Below, in pieces: positions 1 to 8,241 of a stretch of 49,171 nt of DNA (its first letter is position 1; the number at the start of each line of letters is the position of its first letter). This DNA comes from an uncultured bacterium (GTDB taxonomy: Bacteria; Verrucomicrobiota; Kiritimatiellia; RFP12; UBA1067). Below the pieces are notes generated by a model. It searched no databases, was not told the origin of the DNA, and saw only the letters and a program-made list of their open reading frames with translations. The stretch lies in NCBI GenBank assembly GCA_902788415.1, contig CADAKF010000002.1, positions 1-49,171 on the forward strand, written 5' to 3'. The translations under genes and the position numbers were made by a program.

Positions 1-488
1 CGGCGTCAGGTGAAAGCGGTCGAGGTCGACCACGCAGAGATCAGCCTTCTTACCGACGGCGATCTCGCCCGTGTCGTCCATCCCGAGCGCCTTCGCGCCG
101 TTCTTCGTCGCCATGTCGATCACATCCCACGCCGAGAGCACCGTCGGATCCTTTGCGAGCCCCTTGTGAATGAGCGAGCAAATGTGCATCTCCTCGAACA
201 TATCAAGGTTGTCGTTCGACGCGCAGCCATCCGTCCCGAGCGCCACATTGACGCCAAGCTCCATCGCCCGCGCAATCCGCGCAAAGCCACTCCCGAGCTT
301 CATGTTGCTCGTCGGATTGTGGATGAGTGACACACCCTTTTCAGCCATGATTCGGAAGTCGTCATCCGTGCACCACACGCAATGCGCTGCATAGCCGCCG
401 TGATCGAGGATGCCTGTCTCGGCGAGGTATGCGATCGGCGTCTTGCCGTGTCGCGCGAGGCATTCGTTGTGCTCCCTCTCCGTCTCCG

Positions 489-570
489 AGACATGGAAAT
501 GAAGCGGACGCTTCAGCTCCTTATTCGCTAGACATGGAAATGAAGCGGACGCTTCAGCTCCTTATTCGCT
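489..570. repeat. Perfect 41-bp tandem duplication inside mtaD
   Basis: Positions 489-529 and 530-570 are identical and adjacent. Because 41 is not a multiple of three, the second copy shifts the reading frame of the minus-strand deaminase and brings a TAG into frame at 528-530. Confidence 0.97.
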
Positions 571-635
571 TCGGCCAATCCGCGACAGAACGCCTCGTCG
601 GTCAGATACTCGGAATGGATGCAGAGATCGGCAAG

Positions 636-667
636 GACATTAGACCTTAGACGAGAGACATTAAACG
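636..667. repeat. Family A repeat inserted in frame in mtaD
   Basis: The stretch has units ending in TAGAC / GAGAC on the plus strand. It resembles elements at 20286-20318, 29389-29417 and 38704-38734. It encodes the SFNVSRLRSNVL stretch of the deaminase, which I do not expect in the family at this place. Confidence 0.55.
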
Positions 668-993
668 ACTTGGTAAATTCAATGCACTCCTCAAGCCGCC
701 CTGGGATGAAATTGAGCCCCACGCGACAAACTCGACCCTTCATTCCGGCCGCGCAAAGCGCCTTCTCCATCTCCCACGGGAAATCGTACATGTCGGCAAC
801 GCAGGTCGTACCGCCTGCGAGCATTTCCATAAGGCCCCAGACATCCCCTGCATACACATCCTCCGGCGTCATTTTTGCTTCGACTGGAAAGATCGCCTCC
901 TCAAGCCACCGCTGAAGCGGCAACCCGCTCCCCAGCCCCCTCACCAGCGTCATCGCGGTATGTCCGTGGCAATTGATGAGCCCGGGCATTACG

Positions 994-1040
994 AGACGGG
1001 GCGAAGCCCCGTCTTGAGGTGAAGGTGAAAGGCGAAGGTC
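994..1040. repeat. Palindrome plus GAAGGTGAAAGG-type repeat inserted in frame in mtaD
   Basis: A perfect inverted repeat GACGGGGC-GAA-GCCCCGTC lies at 995-1013, followed by short GAAGGT/GAAAGG/CGAAGG units. It encodes about 12 extra residues (LSPSPQDGASPR) just before the conserved VMPGLIN motif. Confidence 0.6.
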
Positions 1041-1113
1041 AACAATGGAATCGCCCTCAATCACCAAGTCACCGTACCCGACCTTATGCCCGGGCAGGAC
1101 CATCCAGCAGTTC

Positions 1114-1758
1114 TCAAGTTTCTGGCTCATTTTGTTCAATTATATCAAAGACAGCCTCGTCAATGAGTTCAGGAACCCGGATTGGCAGCACATGCTCGTT
1201 TCCCGGAACCATCGTCACTTTCGCCTGCGGAAAGACCTCTTTCAAAAACTCCGCGTTGCTGGGCCTTACAATCCCGTCCTTCTCGCTCTGAAAGATAAAG
1301 ACAGGGAAATTCCGCCGTTTCACTGATTCACCTGACTCACTGATTGACAAAAGCTGCAAACGCAAGTCGGTGGTCTTTAAGTAATCCAATCCCCGCTCCA
1401 TGTTTCTCTCGTCGTACATCGGCGACGGATCGTCCCCGAACATCATCTGCGTCCCCAACCTCAGCGCCGCCAATCGCCTCTCGCTCATCCCCTTCCAATT
1501 CTCGGCCTCCATCATCCGCGGCGTGGTCGAAACAAGCACCAGTCCCTTCACCTTCTCCGGCCACTTGAGCCACATCCGGAGCGCCGTCGAGCCGCCCATC
1601 GAAAACCCGACGAGCACGACCTCGTCCGATTCCTCCATCACCTTCTCGGGGAGTCCGTCCAATTGCTCGACGTAGTCGAAGACCCAGTCGTGCGGAAACG
1701 CGCAAAGCGCCCACGTCTCCGGCCCCGCCGCCCAGCCATTAAAGACCAGGATTCTCAC
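1114..1758 (-). CDS. Alpha/beta hydrolase, BioH/BioG-like
   Basis: A 214-residue alpha/beta-hydrolase-fold protein. It starts with VRILVFNGWAAGPETW, has the nucleophile elbow GFSMGG, a probable catalytic Asp in SEKDGIV and the His in GNEHVLP, so the triad is complete. Its size and N terminus recall the BioH/BioG carboxylesterases of pimeloyl-ACP formation, but no biotin gene is nearby, so the substrate is uncertain. I chose GTG at 1758, whose GTGA overlaps the stop of the GH2 gene; longer in-frame starts only add low-complexity Arg/Gly sequence antisense to nothing known. About 12 residues (SISESGESVKRR) between the core and the Asp loop are encoded by a family D repeat. The 3' end overlaps the promoter and start of mtaD. 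Confidence 0.75.
   Translation of the reverse strand: MRILVFNGWAAGPETWALCAFPHDWVFDYVEQLDGLPEKVMEESDEVVLVGFSMGGSTALRMWLKWPEKVKGLVLVSTTPRMMEAENWKGMSERRLAALRLGTQMMFGDDPSPMYDERNMERGLDYLKTTDLRLQLLSISESGESVKRRNFPVFIFQSEKDGIVRPSNAEFLKEVFPQAKVTMVPGNEHVLPIRVPELIDEAVFDIIEQNEPET
1139..1144 (-). promoter_or_regulatory. Extended -10 box for mtaD, nearly leaderless
   Basis: The minus strand reads TGATATAAT (TGN plus TATAAT), with 8 nt between the box and the ATG at 1130. The predicted transcript start therefore falls at or within one or two bases of the start codon. No good -35 seen. Confidence 0.6.
1310..1351. repeat. Family D repeat inserted in frame in the alpha/beta hydrolase
   Basis: On the minus strand the element runs TTTGTCAATCA, then GTGA/ATCA units, then GTGAAACGGCGGAA. 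The same head and tail enclose the intergenic copy at 48434-48478, so this is a dispersed repeat with conserved ends rather than chance low complexity. Confidence 0.75.
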
Positions 1759-4382
1759 CTGACCTTCTCGATGTGCGGACCCATCGGATAGCGGCCGAAC
1801 TGCGAACCGTACACGGCAAGCCCATGATCCGCCTCGAGACGCACCGTCACCTTGCCATCCTTCACCGCCTCCGCGGCAACCGGCGCCTCGACGAGCCAGC
1901 CGTAGCTGCCCGCCTCGTGGAGGTGTCCGTTCTGCGGCTGCGAGAGCCACGAGAGAATGCCGCGGTGATCCGCCGGATCGTCGGGAAGCGTCATCTCCTT
2001 CACGAGCTTGCCGCCGACGTAGACCTTCAGGTTTGAGGGGAACTTCACATCCGACGTCTGCGGATAGCTGTTCGGATTCTTCGAACGGTCGAAGCTCCCG
2101 CCGCCGAGCATATAGTCGATTCCGCCGCGCTGCTCCTTCTCCGCAAAGTCCTTGCCGTTCTTGCGCTTCGCCGAAAGCTCGGTCCTGAACACTCCGCCCT
2201 CGGACGGAGCCGCGAGCTCGAATTCGAAGAAGCCCTTACCGAAGCCGTTGAGCTTCAGCCCGCCGAGGACATTGGTCGAGCCGCCACTCCATTCGGCTTT
2301 GCTCGCCACAACGGTCGCCGGCGCCGCGTTCGTGACGCCGAAGGACCAGAAGTTGCGGACGATCTCCTCGCCGTCGGCATTCAGTTTGAACACAACGACA
2401 CCGCAGGACGGATCCTTCGGCGCGACAAACCGATGCGTCCAAAGCGTTTCGCACTGCCAGCTCTTCGCGGTCTTCGTCTCAAAGGATGCACCCGCAACGA
2501 GCAGTTCAAGCTTCTTGCCCTCGTACTTGTCCGTCGTCAGCGACACGCCGACCGGAATCTCGACTTCCTGCCCCGGTGCGAGCATCTCGCCCGTCTCCCA
2601 GCCCGCTTTGCCGGCGAAGAAAATCGCCGCGTCGCGGTGGAGGTCGGCGAGCGTCATCCCGGCGAGCTCGTCCATGCCGTCGTACTTCTTCAAGCGATCG
2701 AAGCGCACGTAGCCGTTCCACTCGTTGCAGACGTCGTGATGCTCGGTGTAGAGCCAGCCGCCGCACTTGAGGTGACGGCGGAAGGCGTTGATCATCAGGT
2801 GGTAGTCCCAGCTGAAGTCGCAGTCGCCCGTCGATCCCGCGTAGCCCCAGACGTTGCCGCACTCGGAGTTCATCATCGGCTCGTCACCCTGGACGCGTCC
2901 GCCGATGTAGTTCTTCCGCGAGCCCGGAAACGTGCCGTCGCACCACGCCCTGACGGTCTCCTCCCACTTGTAGCCGGGACGGTACCCGTGCCATGTGTTG
3001 ACGTCCGTGACGACATGGTCCTCGTTGCACGGCGAGTTATCCTCGACGAGACGCGTCGGATCGAGCGCCTTCGCCTTGCAATAGGCCGCCGCGACCGCAC
3101 GCTGGGCCGACTCGCGGTAGACGCGCTTCTTTCCGCCGCTGCCCGAGGCGAGCCCCATCGCGAGCGAACGGTTGGAGAAGAGCCCCCACGTCTCGTTGAA
3201 GAGCGTCCACTGGTAGATCGAGGGATGGTTGAAGTCGCGCTTGACCATGCCCTCGAAGCACTTCCAGTGCTCCTCGAACATCTTCTCGGAGGCATTGCCC
3301 CACGCGCAGGGGACGTCCGCCTGGATGAGAACGCCCAGCTTGTCCGCCCAGTAGAGCTTCCGCGGCACCTCGACCTTGATGTGCACGCGGTTGCCGTTCA
3401 GGCCCAGCTTCTTCGAGAGGAGGATCTCGTTCTTCATGAACTCGTCCGTCGGAAACGTATACCACCCGTCCGGATGGTAGCTCTGGTCGAGGCAGAGCTG
3501 CAGGTAGACGGGCTTTCCGTTCAGCGTCACGTAGCTGTCACCGTTCGGGGTCTTGCCCGTGCCGATCTCGCGGAAGCCGAAATAGGTCTTCACCGTGTCG
3601 TCCCCGAGCGTCAGCTTCACGTCGTAAAGGTACGGATCGTCCAGCGTCCAGAGACGGGGCTTGTCGAGCTCGAGGAATCCGCCGAGCGTCAGCTGTCCCG
3701 CCCTGACGGGACGCGAATAGCTCTCGCCGGCCACTTCCACCCGCAGCACCATGTTCGACTTCGCCGGAGCGCCGAACGTCGCCGCCAGCTCAACCCGTCC
3801 CGCCTTGATGTTCGGCGTGAAGGTGAACGCGTCGAGGTAGACGTCGCCGCGCGCCTCGAGGTAGACCGTCTGCCAGATGCCGCGGGCGTTGCCGTAGCCC
3901 TGCTTGCCGTAGAGATAGTGTCCGTCCTGCGCCACCTTCGGGGACGGATCCCAGATCCTGAACGAAAGCGTCTGCGCCTCGCCCCACTTCACGAGGTCGG
4001 TGAGTTCGAACTCGAACGGCGTGTAGCCGCCCGAATGGGTGCCGAGGTCCTCTCCGTCAAAGGCGCAGGTCGTCGTATGGTCCGCCGCGCCGACGACCAC
4101 GAAGACGCGTTTGCCCCTCCACGCGGCGGGCACCGTCACATTCCTGCGGTAGTAGCCGATGTCCCCTTCGTCCTCGACGCCGGAGAGCTTGCAGCCCCAG
4201 CCGAACGGCACCATGATCTTACGGTCGTACTGGCCCGGCTTGAAGCCGAAGTCCCATTCGCCGTTCAGGTTCATCCACTCATCGCGCTCCCAGTCGGGAC
4301 GCGGATGCTCCGGAAGCGGAATCTCCGCGGCAAACGCGAACGCCGGGCACAACACGGCAACTGCCAGCAACTCAGTCTTCAT
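1755..4382 (-). CDS. Secreted glycoside hydrolase family 2 protein (beta-galactosidase/glucuronidase-like)
   Basis: An 875-residue GH2 enzyme with a signal peptide (residues 1-19, ending AFAFA). The jelly-roll sugar-binding domain covers about 30-180 (LNGEWDFGF, PFGWG), the immunoglobulin-like domain about 190-275, and the TIM barrel about 285-600. The acid/base Glu is E397 in LFNETWG and the nucleophile is probably E507 in MMNSECGN. A beta-sandwich-like tail of about 270 residues follows. It should cleave beta-linked galactosides, glucuronides or mannosides in the periplasm or outside; the exact sugar cannot be read from the sequence. The gene overlaps coaB by 11 nt and is followed by the hydrolase through a GTGA junction. 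It sits two genes after a GH109-like enzyme, consistent with glycan use. Confidence 0.88.
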   Translation of the reverse strand: MKTELLAVAVLCPAFAFAAEIPLPEHPRPDWERDEWMNLNGEWDFGFKPGQYDRKIMVPFGWGCKLSGVEDEGDIGYYRRNVTVPAAWRGKRVFVVVGAADHTTTCAFDGEDLGTHSGGYTPFEFELTDLVKWGEAQTLSFRIWDPSPKVAQDGHYLYGKQGYGNARGIWQTVYLEARGDVYLDAFTFTPNIKAGRVELAATFGAPAKSNMVLRVEVAGESYSRPVRAGQLTLGGFLELDKPRLWTLDDPYLYDVKLTLGDDTVKTYFGFREIGTGKTPNGDSYVTLNGKPVYLQLCLDQSYHPDGWYTFPTDEFMKNEILLSKKLGLNGNRVHIKVEVPRKLYWADKLGVLIQADVPCAWGNASEKMFEEHWKCFEGMVKRDFNHPSIYQWTLFNETWGLFSNRSLAMGLASGSGGKKRVYRESAQRAVAAAYCKAKALDPTRLVEDNSPCNEDHVVTDVNTWHGYRPGYKWEETVRAWCDGTFPGSRKNYIGGRVQGDEPMMNSECGNVWGYAGSTGDCDFSWDYHLMINAFRRHLKCGGWLYTEHHDVCNEWNGYVRFDRLKKYDGMDELAGMTLADLHRDAAIFFAGKAGWETGEMLAPGQEVEIPVGVSLTTDKYEGKKLELLVAGASFETKTAKSWQCETLWTHRFVAPKDPSCGVVVFKLNADGEEIVRNFWSFGVTNAAPATVVASKAEWSGGSTNVLGGLKLNGFGKGFFEFELAAPSEGGVFRTELSAKRKNGKDFAEKEQRGGIDYMLGGGSFDRSKNPNSYPQTSDVKFPSNLKVYVGGKLVKEMTLPDDPADHRGILSWLSQPQNGHLHEAGSYGWLVEAPVAAEAVKDGKVTVRLEADHGLAVYGSQFGRYPMGPHIEKVR

Positions 4383-5100
4383 TTTCGATCTCCTCCAGAA
4401 TCCGCTTCGCGACCATTCGCTTTGTCATCAGCGGAAAATTCCTCTGCGTTCCGTCCGGGAAGACGAACGTCACCTTGTTCGTATCCGTCCCGAATCCGCA
4501 CCCCTTCCGCGTCACGTCATTCGCGACGATGAACGAGAGTCCCTTCTCGCGGCACTTCCGCGCCGCCTCAGCAAGAACATGATCGGTCTCCGCGGCAAAG
4601 CCGACGAGACGAAGAAGACATCGACCATCCACTGTCCACCTCGACCTCCGGCCTCCGACCTGACGCGCAATCGTCTTCAAAATATCGGGGTTTCTGACGA
4701 GCTTCAGCACCCCGCTCATCTCGCCCTTCTTAAGCTTCTTAGCCGCGCACTTCGCCGGCCGCCAGTCGGCGACCGCCGCCGTGGAAATAAAAATGGTTAA
4801 ATTCCGCCGATGGTCGGATGCTCCGATGCTCCGATGCTCCGATGACAAATCACCGCAACACGAAGTAAGAAGCGATTTCTTCACCGCCTTCATCATCTCC
4901 CGCGCCGACGTGACATCGACTCTCTTGACGCCCTTCGGCGTCTTGAGCGCAACCGGCCCCGCCACCAAGACGACCTCATGTCCCCTCTTCGCCGCCTCCG
5001 CGGCAATTGCAAAGCCCATCTTGCCGGTCGAGGGATTCGACAGGAACCTCACCGGATCCAGATATTCCCTCGTCGGCCCTGCTGTAACGATAATCTGCAT
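4372..5100 (-). CDS. coaB: Phosphopantothenate-cysteine ligase domain protein (stand-alone CoaB)
   Basis: A 242-residue protein equal to the CoaB half of CoaBC: nucleotide and substrate motif TAGPTREYLDPVRFLSNPS at the N terminus, then TAAVADWRP, LVRNPDILKTIA and LVGFAAETD, and a C-terminal VANDV...GFGTDTNKV. It joins 4'-phosphopantothenate to cysteine in coenzyme A synthesis. The flavin-dependent CoaC decarboxylase half is absent here and must be encoded elsewhere. Two loops are longer than usual and match repeat DNA: roughly 25 residues around SLLTSCCGD...NLTIF (4793-4880), and about 12 residues around GGRRSRWTVDGR (4618-4664). The insertions flank the active core and the fold motifs remain. 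It lies between yggU (9-nt gap) and the GH2 gene (11-nt overlap). Confidence 0.85.
   Translation of the reverse strand: MQIIVTAGPTREYLDPVRFLSNPSTGKMGFAIAAEAAKRGHEVVLVAGPVALKTPKGVKRVDVTSAREMMKAVKKSLLTSCCGDLSSEHRSIGASDHRRNLTIFISTAAVADWRPAKCAAKKLKKGEMSGVLKLVRNPDILKTIARQVGGRRSRWTVDGRCLLRLVGFAAETDHVLAEAARKCREKGLSFIVANDVTRKGCGFGTDTNKVTFVFPDGTQRNFPLMTKRMVAKRILEEIENED
4618..4664. repeat. Low-complexity GTCGGAGG-type insertion in coaB
   Basis: On the minus strand this is a run of GGTCGGAGGCCGGAGGTCGAGG-like units encoding GGRRSRW. In CoaB the loop between the NPDIL motif and LVGFAAET is normally short. Confidence 0.5.
4793..4868. repeat. CCGATGCT tandem array inserted in frame in coaB
   Basis: The plus strand has four near-identical 9-nt units of CTCCGATG type (4814-4846). 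On the minus strand the array is followed by ATCGGCGGAATTT, the tail also seen after repeats at 1310, 42836 and 48434. It encodes part of the extra loop before TAAVADWRP. Confidence 0.65.
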
Positions 5101-5108
5101 ATCCGCGC

Positions 5109-5163
5109 ACTAACAACCAACAACCAATTTTACTTTCGCGGTCGTCAGACCGCGAAGTAAAAT
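5109..5163. repeat. TTGGTTG array plus 17-bp inverted repeat forming the 3' end of yggU
   Basis: A near-perfect inverted repeat (5127-5143 versus 5148-5163, loop GTCA; one arm has an extra T) is followed on the minus strand by TTGGTTGTTGGTTGTTAG. The TAG stop of yggU lies inside this array, so the last residues of that protein come from the repeat. Confidence 0.75.
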
Positions 5164-5403
5164 CCGCTTCGTCTTCGATGTCTCGCCGCTCTTGAAGACC
5201 ACGGCGCTCTTCGGCAGGTCGAAGGCATCGGCCAGAGTCTCGATGAGCTCCTTGTTGGCCTTGCCGTCCACGGGCGCACACCGAATCCTCACCTTCACCG
5301 CATCGCCGAGGAGTCCGTCAATGCCAGAATATGAGGAGCGCGGCTGCGCCCTCACATTCAGGATGACGCCCTCCGGCGTCTCGGTGAGACAACTCGCGTC
5401 CAT
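5110..5403 (-). CDS. DUF167 / YggU family protein
   Basis: A 97-residue small alpha/beta protein of the DUF167 (YggU) family, recognised by VRAQPRSSYSGI and the motif APVDGKANKELIETLA, followed by VVFKSGETSKTKRILLRG. Function of the family is not established. ATG at 5403 overlaps the stop of the GH109-like gene by one base (TGATG), so translation is probably coupled. The last 15 or so residues (LTTAKVKLVVGC) are encoded by a palindromic repeat and a TTGGTTG array that also supplies the stop codon; the native family end should be near RGLT. Part of the operon running to the GH2 gene. Confidence 0.8.
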   Translation of the reverse strand: MDASCLTETPEGVILNVRAQPRSSYSGIDGLLGDAVKVRIRCAPVDGKANKELIETLADAFDLPKSAVVFKSGETSKTKRILLRGLTTAKVKLVVGC

Positions 5404-6851
5404 CAGACGTTCAGCGCGGCATTGTCCTTCTCGACAGCACCCTTGTCGAATCCCATCTTCTCGAGGTCGACGTTGACGACACCCCAGGGCTGCACGTTAC
5501 GCCAGTTGCCGCGGGTGAAGTCCGGAATGGACTGCAGTTTCGATCCGCTCCGGACCGACGTCTCGGTGAGCTCGCAGAGGCAGCTCGTCGCGGCGAGATC
5601 GTAGACATCCATGTCAAGCGGCTCCCCGTTCTGCAGGCACCACGCCCAGCGGAGGTCCATGATGAAGTCCATGCCGCCGTGTCCACCAATCTTCTGCGCC
5701 ACGTCGGAGACGTTCTTCCACAGCGGGTGCATGTACTTCGCCCGGATCTCGTTCGCCGCCTTCTCGTCGAACCACTCGTGCGCCTTGCTGTCGAAGCACT
5801 TCTCCTCGAACGCACAGCGGAACGGATAGTCGCCCATCGCCCCCTTCGTGCCGGAGATGAACGCCAGGCGGTTGTAGGGACGCGGCGAGCTCACGTCGTG
5901 CTGGACCATGATCGACTTGCCCTTCGCCGTCTTGATGAGCGTCGTGGTCATATCGCCCATCTCCGCCGGCGGATCATTCTTGCGCGGATCGTCGTCTCCA
6001 AGAAACTCCTTCTTGAACTTTTCGTAGTTCGTGTTGTAGGCGCCGCTGTCGAGTGAGACGAGGTAGTCGAGGCGGTCGCCGCGGTTGATGCCCATCGTCT
6101 GGCAGAGCGGCACGAGCCCGTGCGTCGGGTAGCGGTCGCCCTTGTGCACCATGTTCTCCTGGTAGCGCCACTTGGCCTCGCCGTTGTACTTGCAGCTCGA
6201 GGGGATGATCCCCCGGAGATCGTGAATGTACGCGCCCTCCGCGTGGTTGATCTCGCCGAACATCCCGAGGCGCGCAAGGTGGAGCTCCAGGAGCTCGATC
6301 TCGCCATAGACGCAGTTCTCGAGCTGCATGCAGGGGATCTGGAACTTCTCGCTCGCCTCGACGAGCTCCCAGCACTGGTCGACCGTGAGCGCGCTCGTCA
6401 CCTCGATGAGCGCGACCTTGCCGCCGCAGAGCGCCCGGAGCCCGACCGGCTGATGGAGCGCCCAGGGCGTCGCGCAGTAGATGACATCGCACTCGCCGAA
6501 GTCGCAGAGGTCCTTGTAGGCCTCGTCGCCGACGTAGGTCTTGATGCTGTCAATCTTCGAATACTTCTGCTCGCGGAGCCAGGCGAGGTTCACCTCGACC
6601 CTCGCGGGATCCTTGTCGCAGAGCGCGACGACCTCGCAGCCCGGAATCTGCGCGACCCGGTGGACCGCTCCCGTGCCACGTCCGCCGATGCCGACGAACC
6701 CGACGCGGATCTTCTTTCCCATCAGCTTGCGGTAGCAGTAGTTCTGCATCTGCCCGCCTTCGCCGAAGCCAAACCGATTGAGCTGGCAGCCCGCGGCAAA
6801 CGCCGCCGCGCCCATCCACGCCGTCCCCTTGAGAAATTCCCTTCGATTCAT
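5403..6851 (-). CDS. Tat-exported Gfo/Idh/MocA oxidoreductase, GH109-like
   Basis: A 482-residue NAD-binding protein. The N terminus NRREFLKGTAWMGAAAFAAG is a twin-arginine signal with a possible lipobox (AAGC). The Rossmann motif VGFVGIGGRGTG follows at about 49-60. The segment LENCVYGEIELL, AEGAYIHDLRG and YPTHGLVPLCQ...NRGDRLDYLVS is characteristic of the GH109 branch (alpha-N-acetylgalactosaminidases), which use NAD+ for a redox-elimination mechanism; related Gfo/Idh enzymes act on other sugars. I therefore infer glycan breakdown in the periplasm. A strong ribosome site (AAGGAGAGGAG) lies before ATG 6851. The gene follows purH after 54 nt and overlaps yggU by 1 nt. Confidence 0.85.
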   Translation of the reverse strand: MNRREFLKGTAWMGAAAFAAGCQLNRFGFGEGGQMQNYCYRKLMGKKIRVGFVGIGGRGTGAVHRVAQIPGCEVVALCDKDPARVEVNLAWLREQKYSKIDSIKTYVGDEAYKDLCDFGECDVIYCATPWALHQPVGLRALCGGKVALIEVTSALTVDQCWELVEASEKFQIPCMQLENCVYGEIELLELHLARLGMFGEINHAEGAYIHDLRGIIPSSCKYNGEAKWRYQENMVHKGDRYPTHGLVPLCQTMGINRGDRLDYLVSLDSGAYNTNYEKFKKEFLGDDDPRKNDPPAEMGDMTTTLIKTAKGKSIMVQHDVSSPRPYNRLAFISGTKGAMGDYPFRCAFEEKCFDSKAHEWFDEKAANEIRAKYMHPLWKNVSDVAQKIGGHGGMDFIMDLRWAWCLQNGEPLDMDVYDLAATSCLCELTETSVRSGSKLQSIPDFTRGNWRNVQPWGVVNVDLEKMGFDKGAVEKDNAALNV

Positions 6852-6897
6852 TGTCTTCTCCTCTCCTTATGTCTTAGATTTCAAGTTTTAAACTTTT

Positions 6898-6915
6898 CAG
6901 GCACGTCAGTGCCTG
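6898..6915. repeat. Inverted repeat with the purH stop codon in its loop
   Basis: CAGGCAC-GTCA-GTGCCTG; on the minus strand the TGA of the AICAR transformylase gene is in the loop. No T tract follows, so it does not look like an intrinsic terminator. Confidence 0.8.
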
Positions 6916-8204
6916 AACGAACGCTGCCCCGTGAACACCATCGCCACATTCGCGTCGTTCGCGCAATCGATCACATCCCAGTCGCGGATCGCGCCGCCAG
7001 GCTGCACCACCGAGGTGATGCCCTCGCGGATGCCGACCTCGAGTCCGTCGCGGAACGGGAAGAACGCGTCCGAGACCATCGCGCAGCCCGGAAGCCCGCC
7101 CTTCTCGGCCTTTGTCTGCTCCATGATCTCGGCCTGCTTCTTCGCGCCGTCCTCTTCGCCGAACGCGAGACGGAGGTCGTTGAACGGCTTCTGGTACTTC
7201 TCCCACGCAATCCAGTCCGCATGCTTCGTGTACGCCTTGTCGCGCGCGATCTCGGCGACGCCGACGCGGTCCTGCTCGCCCGTGCCGATGCCGACCGTGG
7301 CGCCGTCCTTCACGTAGAGGACCGAGTTGGACGTCACGCCCGCCTCGACGAGCCAGCCGAAGACGAGGTCCTCGTATTCCTTCGCCGTCGGCAGGCGCTT
7401 GATTTTATATTCCTTGTACGAGATCTCGCCCGTCTCCTTGTTCGTGATCTTGCGGTTGCAGTACGCTGGCATCAGGTCCTCGGGCCTCCGGGCGTTCGCG
7501 CTGAACGAGGTCTGCGCGACAATGCCGCCGTCGATGAGGCTCTTGAAGTCGATGACGTGCTTCGCGACAAAGTCCGTCAGGCGCTGCATGTTGCGGATGC
7601 GGAAGACGCGGAGGTTCTTCTTCGTCGCAAAGAGGTCCATGACACCCGGCTTGAAGTCGGGGGCGACCACCACCTCGGCGTAGTTCTCGATGATGAGCTT
7701 CGCCGTCTCCATATCGCACTCGCGGTTCAGGGCGATCGCGCCGCCGAACGCCGCGAGCCGGTCCGCCTTGTTCGCGCGGAAGTACGCCTCGGCGAGCGTC
7801 GAGCCCGTCGCCACGCCGCACGGATTGTTGTGCTTCACGATGACGGCGCACGGCTTGTCCATCAGATACCGGAGGATGTTGAGCGCGTTGTCGGTGTCCG
7901 TGACGTTCGTCTTGCCCGGATGCTTGCCACTCTGCAGCAACTCGGGGATGGACGCGAGGTACTGCCCCGCCTGAAGCATCTCGACGTCGCCCAGGACGAG
8001 GTTCCCGTTCACCAGCTTGTAGAGCGCGGCCTCCTGCCCCGGGTTCTCGCCGTAGCGGAGCCCCTTCTCCTCGCCGTCGATGTTCCACGTCACCTTCTCG
8101 TACTGGAACGTCTGGCGCTTGTCCCCTTCAATGAACGAAATCTCCATCTTCGGCGCGAAGTGGTCGGCTTCGATGGTCTTGTAGGCTTCCTTTAGGTCTT
8201 TCAT
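6906..8204 (-). CDS. purH: AICAR transformylase (C-terminal half of PurH as a separate gene)
   Basis: A 432-residue protein that begins where the transformylase half of bifunctional PurH begins: LRYGENPGQEAALYK, then the catalytic KHNNPCG motif, FGGAIALNRE, VVVAPDF and SDAFFPFRDGLEV, ending in SFRH, close to the FRH end of known PurH proteins. It transfers the formyl group from 10-formyl-THF to AICAR. The IMP cyclohydrolase half is a separate gene 28 kb away (36002-36685). ATG 8204 has no Shine-Dalgarno site; the preceding bases are a heptad array that also holds the stop of the UDP-xylose synthase gene. Its own TGA lies in a hairpin loop. Confidence 0.92.
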   Translation of the reverse strand: MKDLKEAYKTIEADHFAPKMEISFIEGDKRQTFQYEKVTWNIDGEEKGLRYGENPGQEAALYKLVNGNLVLGDVEMLQAGQYLASIPELLQSGKHPGKTNVTDTDNALNILRYLMDKPCAVIVKHNNPCGVATGSTLAEAYFRANKADRLAAFGGAIALNRECDMETAKLIIENYAEVVVAPDFKPGVMDLFATKKNLRVFRIRNMQRLTDFVAKHVIDFKSLIDGGIVAQTSFSANARRPEDLMPAYCNRKITNKETGEISYKEYKIKRLPTAKEYEDLVFGWLVEAGVTSNSVLYVKDGATVGIGTGEQDRVGVAEIARDKAYTKHADWIAWEKYQKPFNDLRLAFGEEDGAKKQAEIMEQTKAEKGGLPGCAMVSDAFFPFRDGLEVGIREGITSVVQPGGAIRDWDVIDCANDANVAMVFTGQRSFRH

Positions 8205-8208
8205 ACAT

Positions 8209-8241
8209 TAGCTGTTGGCGGTTAGCGATTGGCGGTTAGCC
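8209..8241. repeat. Heptad array (GTTAGCG family) at the uxs-purH junction
   Basis: About four 7-nt units of GTTAGCG / GTTGGCG type. On the minus strand the array encodes the last residues LTANR of UDP-xylose synthase, contains its TAA, and ends 4 nt before the purH ATG. Confidence 0.85.

Larger units (their letters stand above)
1..1130 (-). pseudogene. mtaD: MtaD-like SAH/MTA amidohydrolase, broken by 41-bp duplication; 3' end outside window
   Basis: Amidohydrolase of the 5-methylthioadenosine / S-adenosylhomocysteine deaminase type, a zinc enzyme of purine and methionine salvage. The 5' half (1130 to 528) has the metal motif NCHGHTAM after VMPGLIN and reads to LHFHV, where it meets a stop. 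The 3' half continues in another frame from about 568 to the window edge with HFHVSETE, GYAAHCVW (His) and LGTDGCASN (Asp), so all metal ligands survive. The break is exactly one extra copy of a 41-bp sequence; removing it restores a single frame. Start: ATG at 1130, 8 nt after a TATAAT box; a TTG three codons upstream is possible. The gene also carries two repeat-derived in-frame insertions. Either a real, possibly reversible mutation or an assembly error. It could act on another aminated nucleoside or base. Confidence 0.8.

Noticed and set aside
2433-4532. Plus-strand open frame of 699 residues antisense to the GH2 gene
   Set aside because: Rich in Arg, Val, Leu and His as expected from the mirror frame of GC-rich coding DNA. 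It has no domain motif, and the minus-strand frame carries all GH2 motifs.
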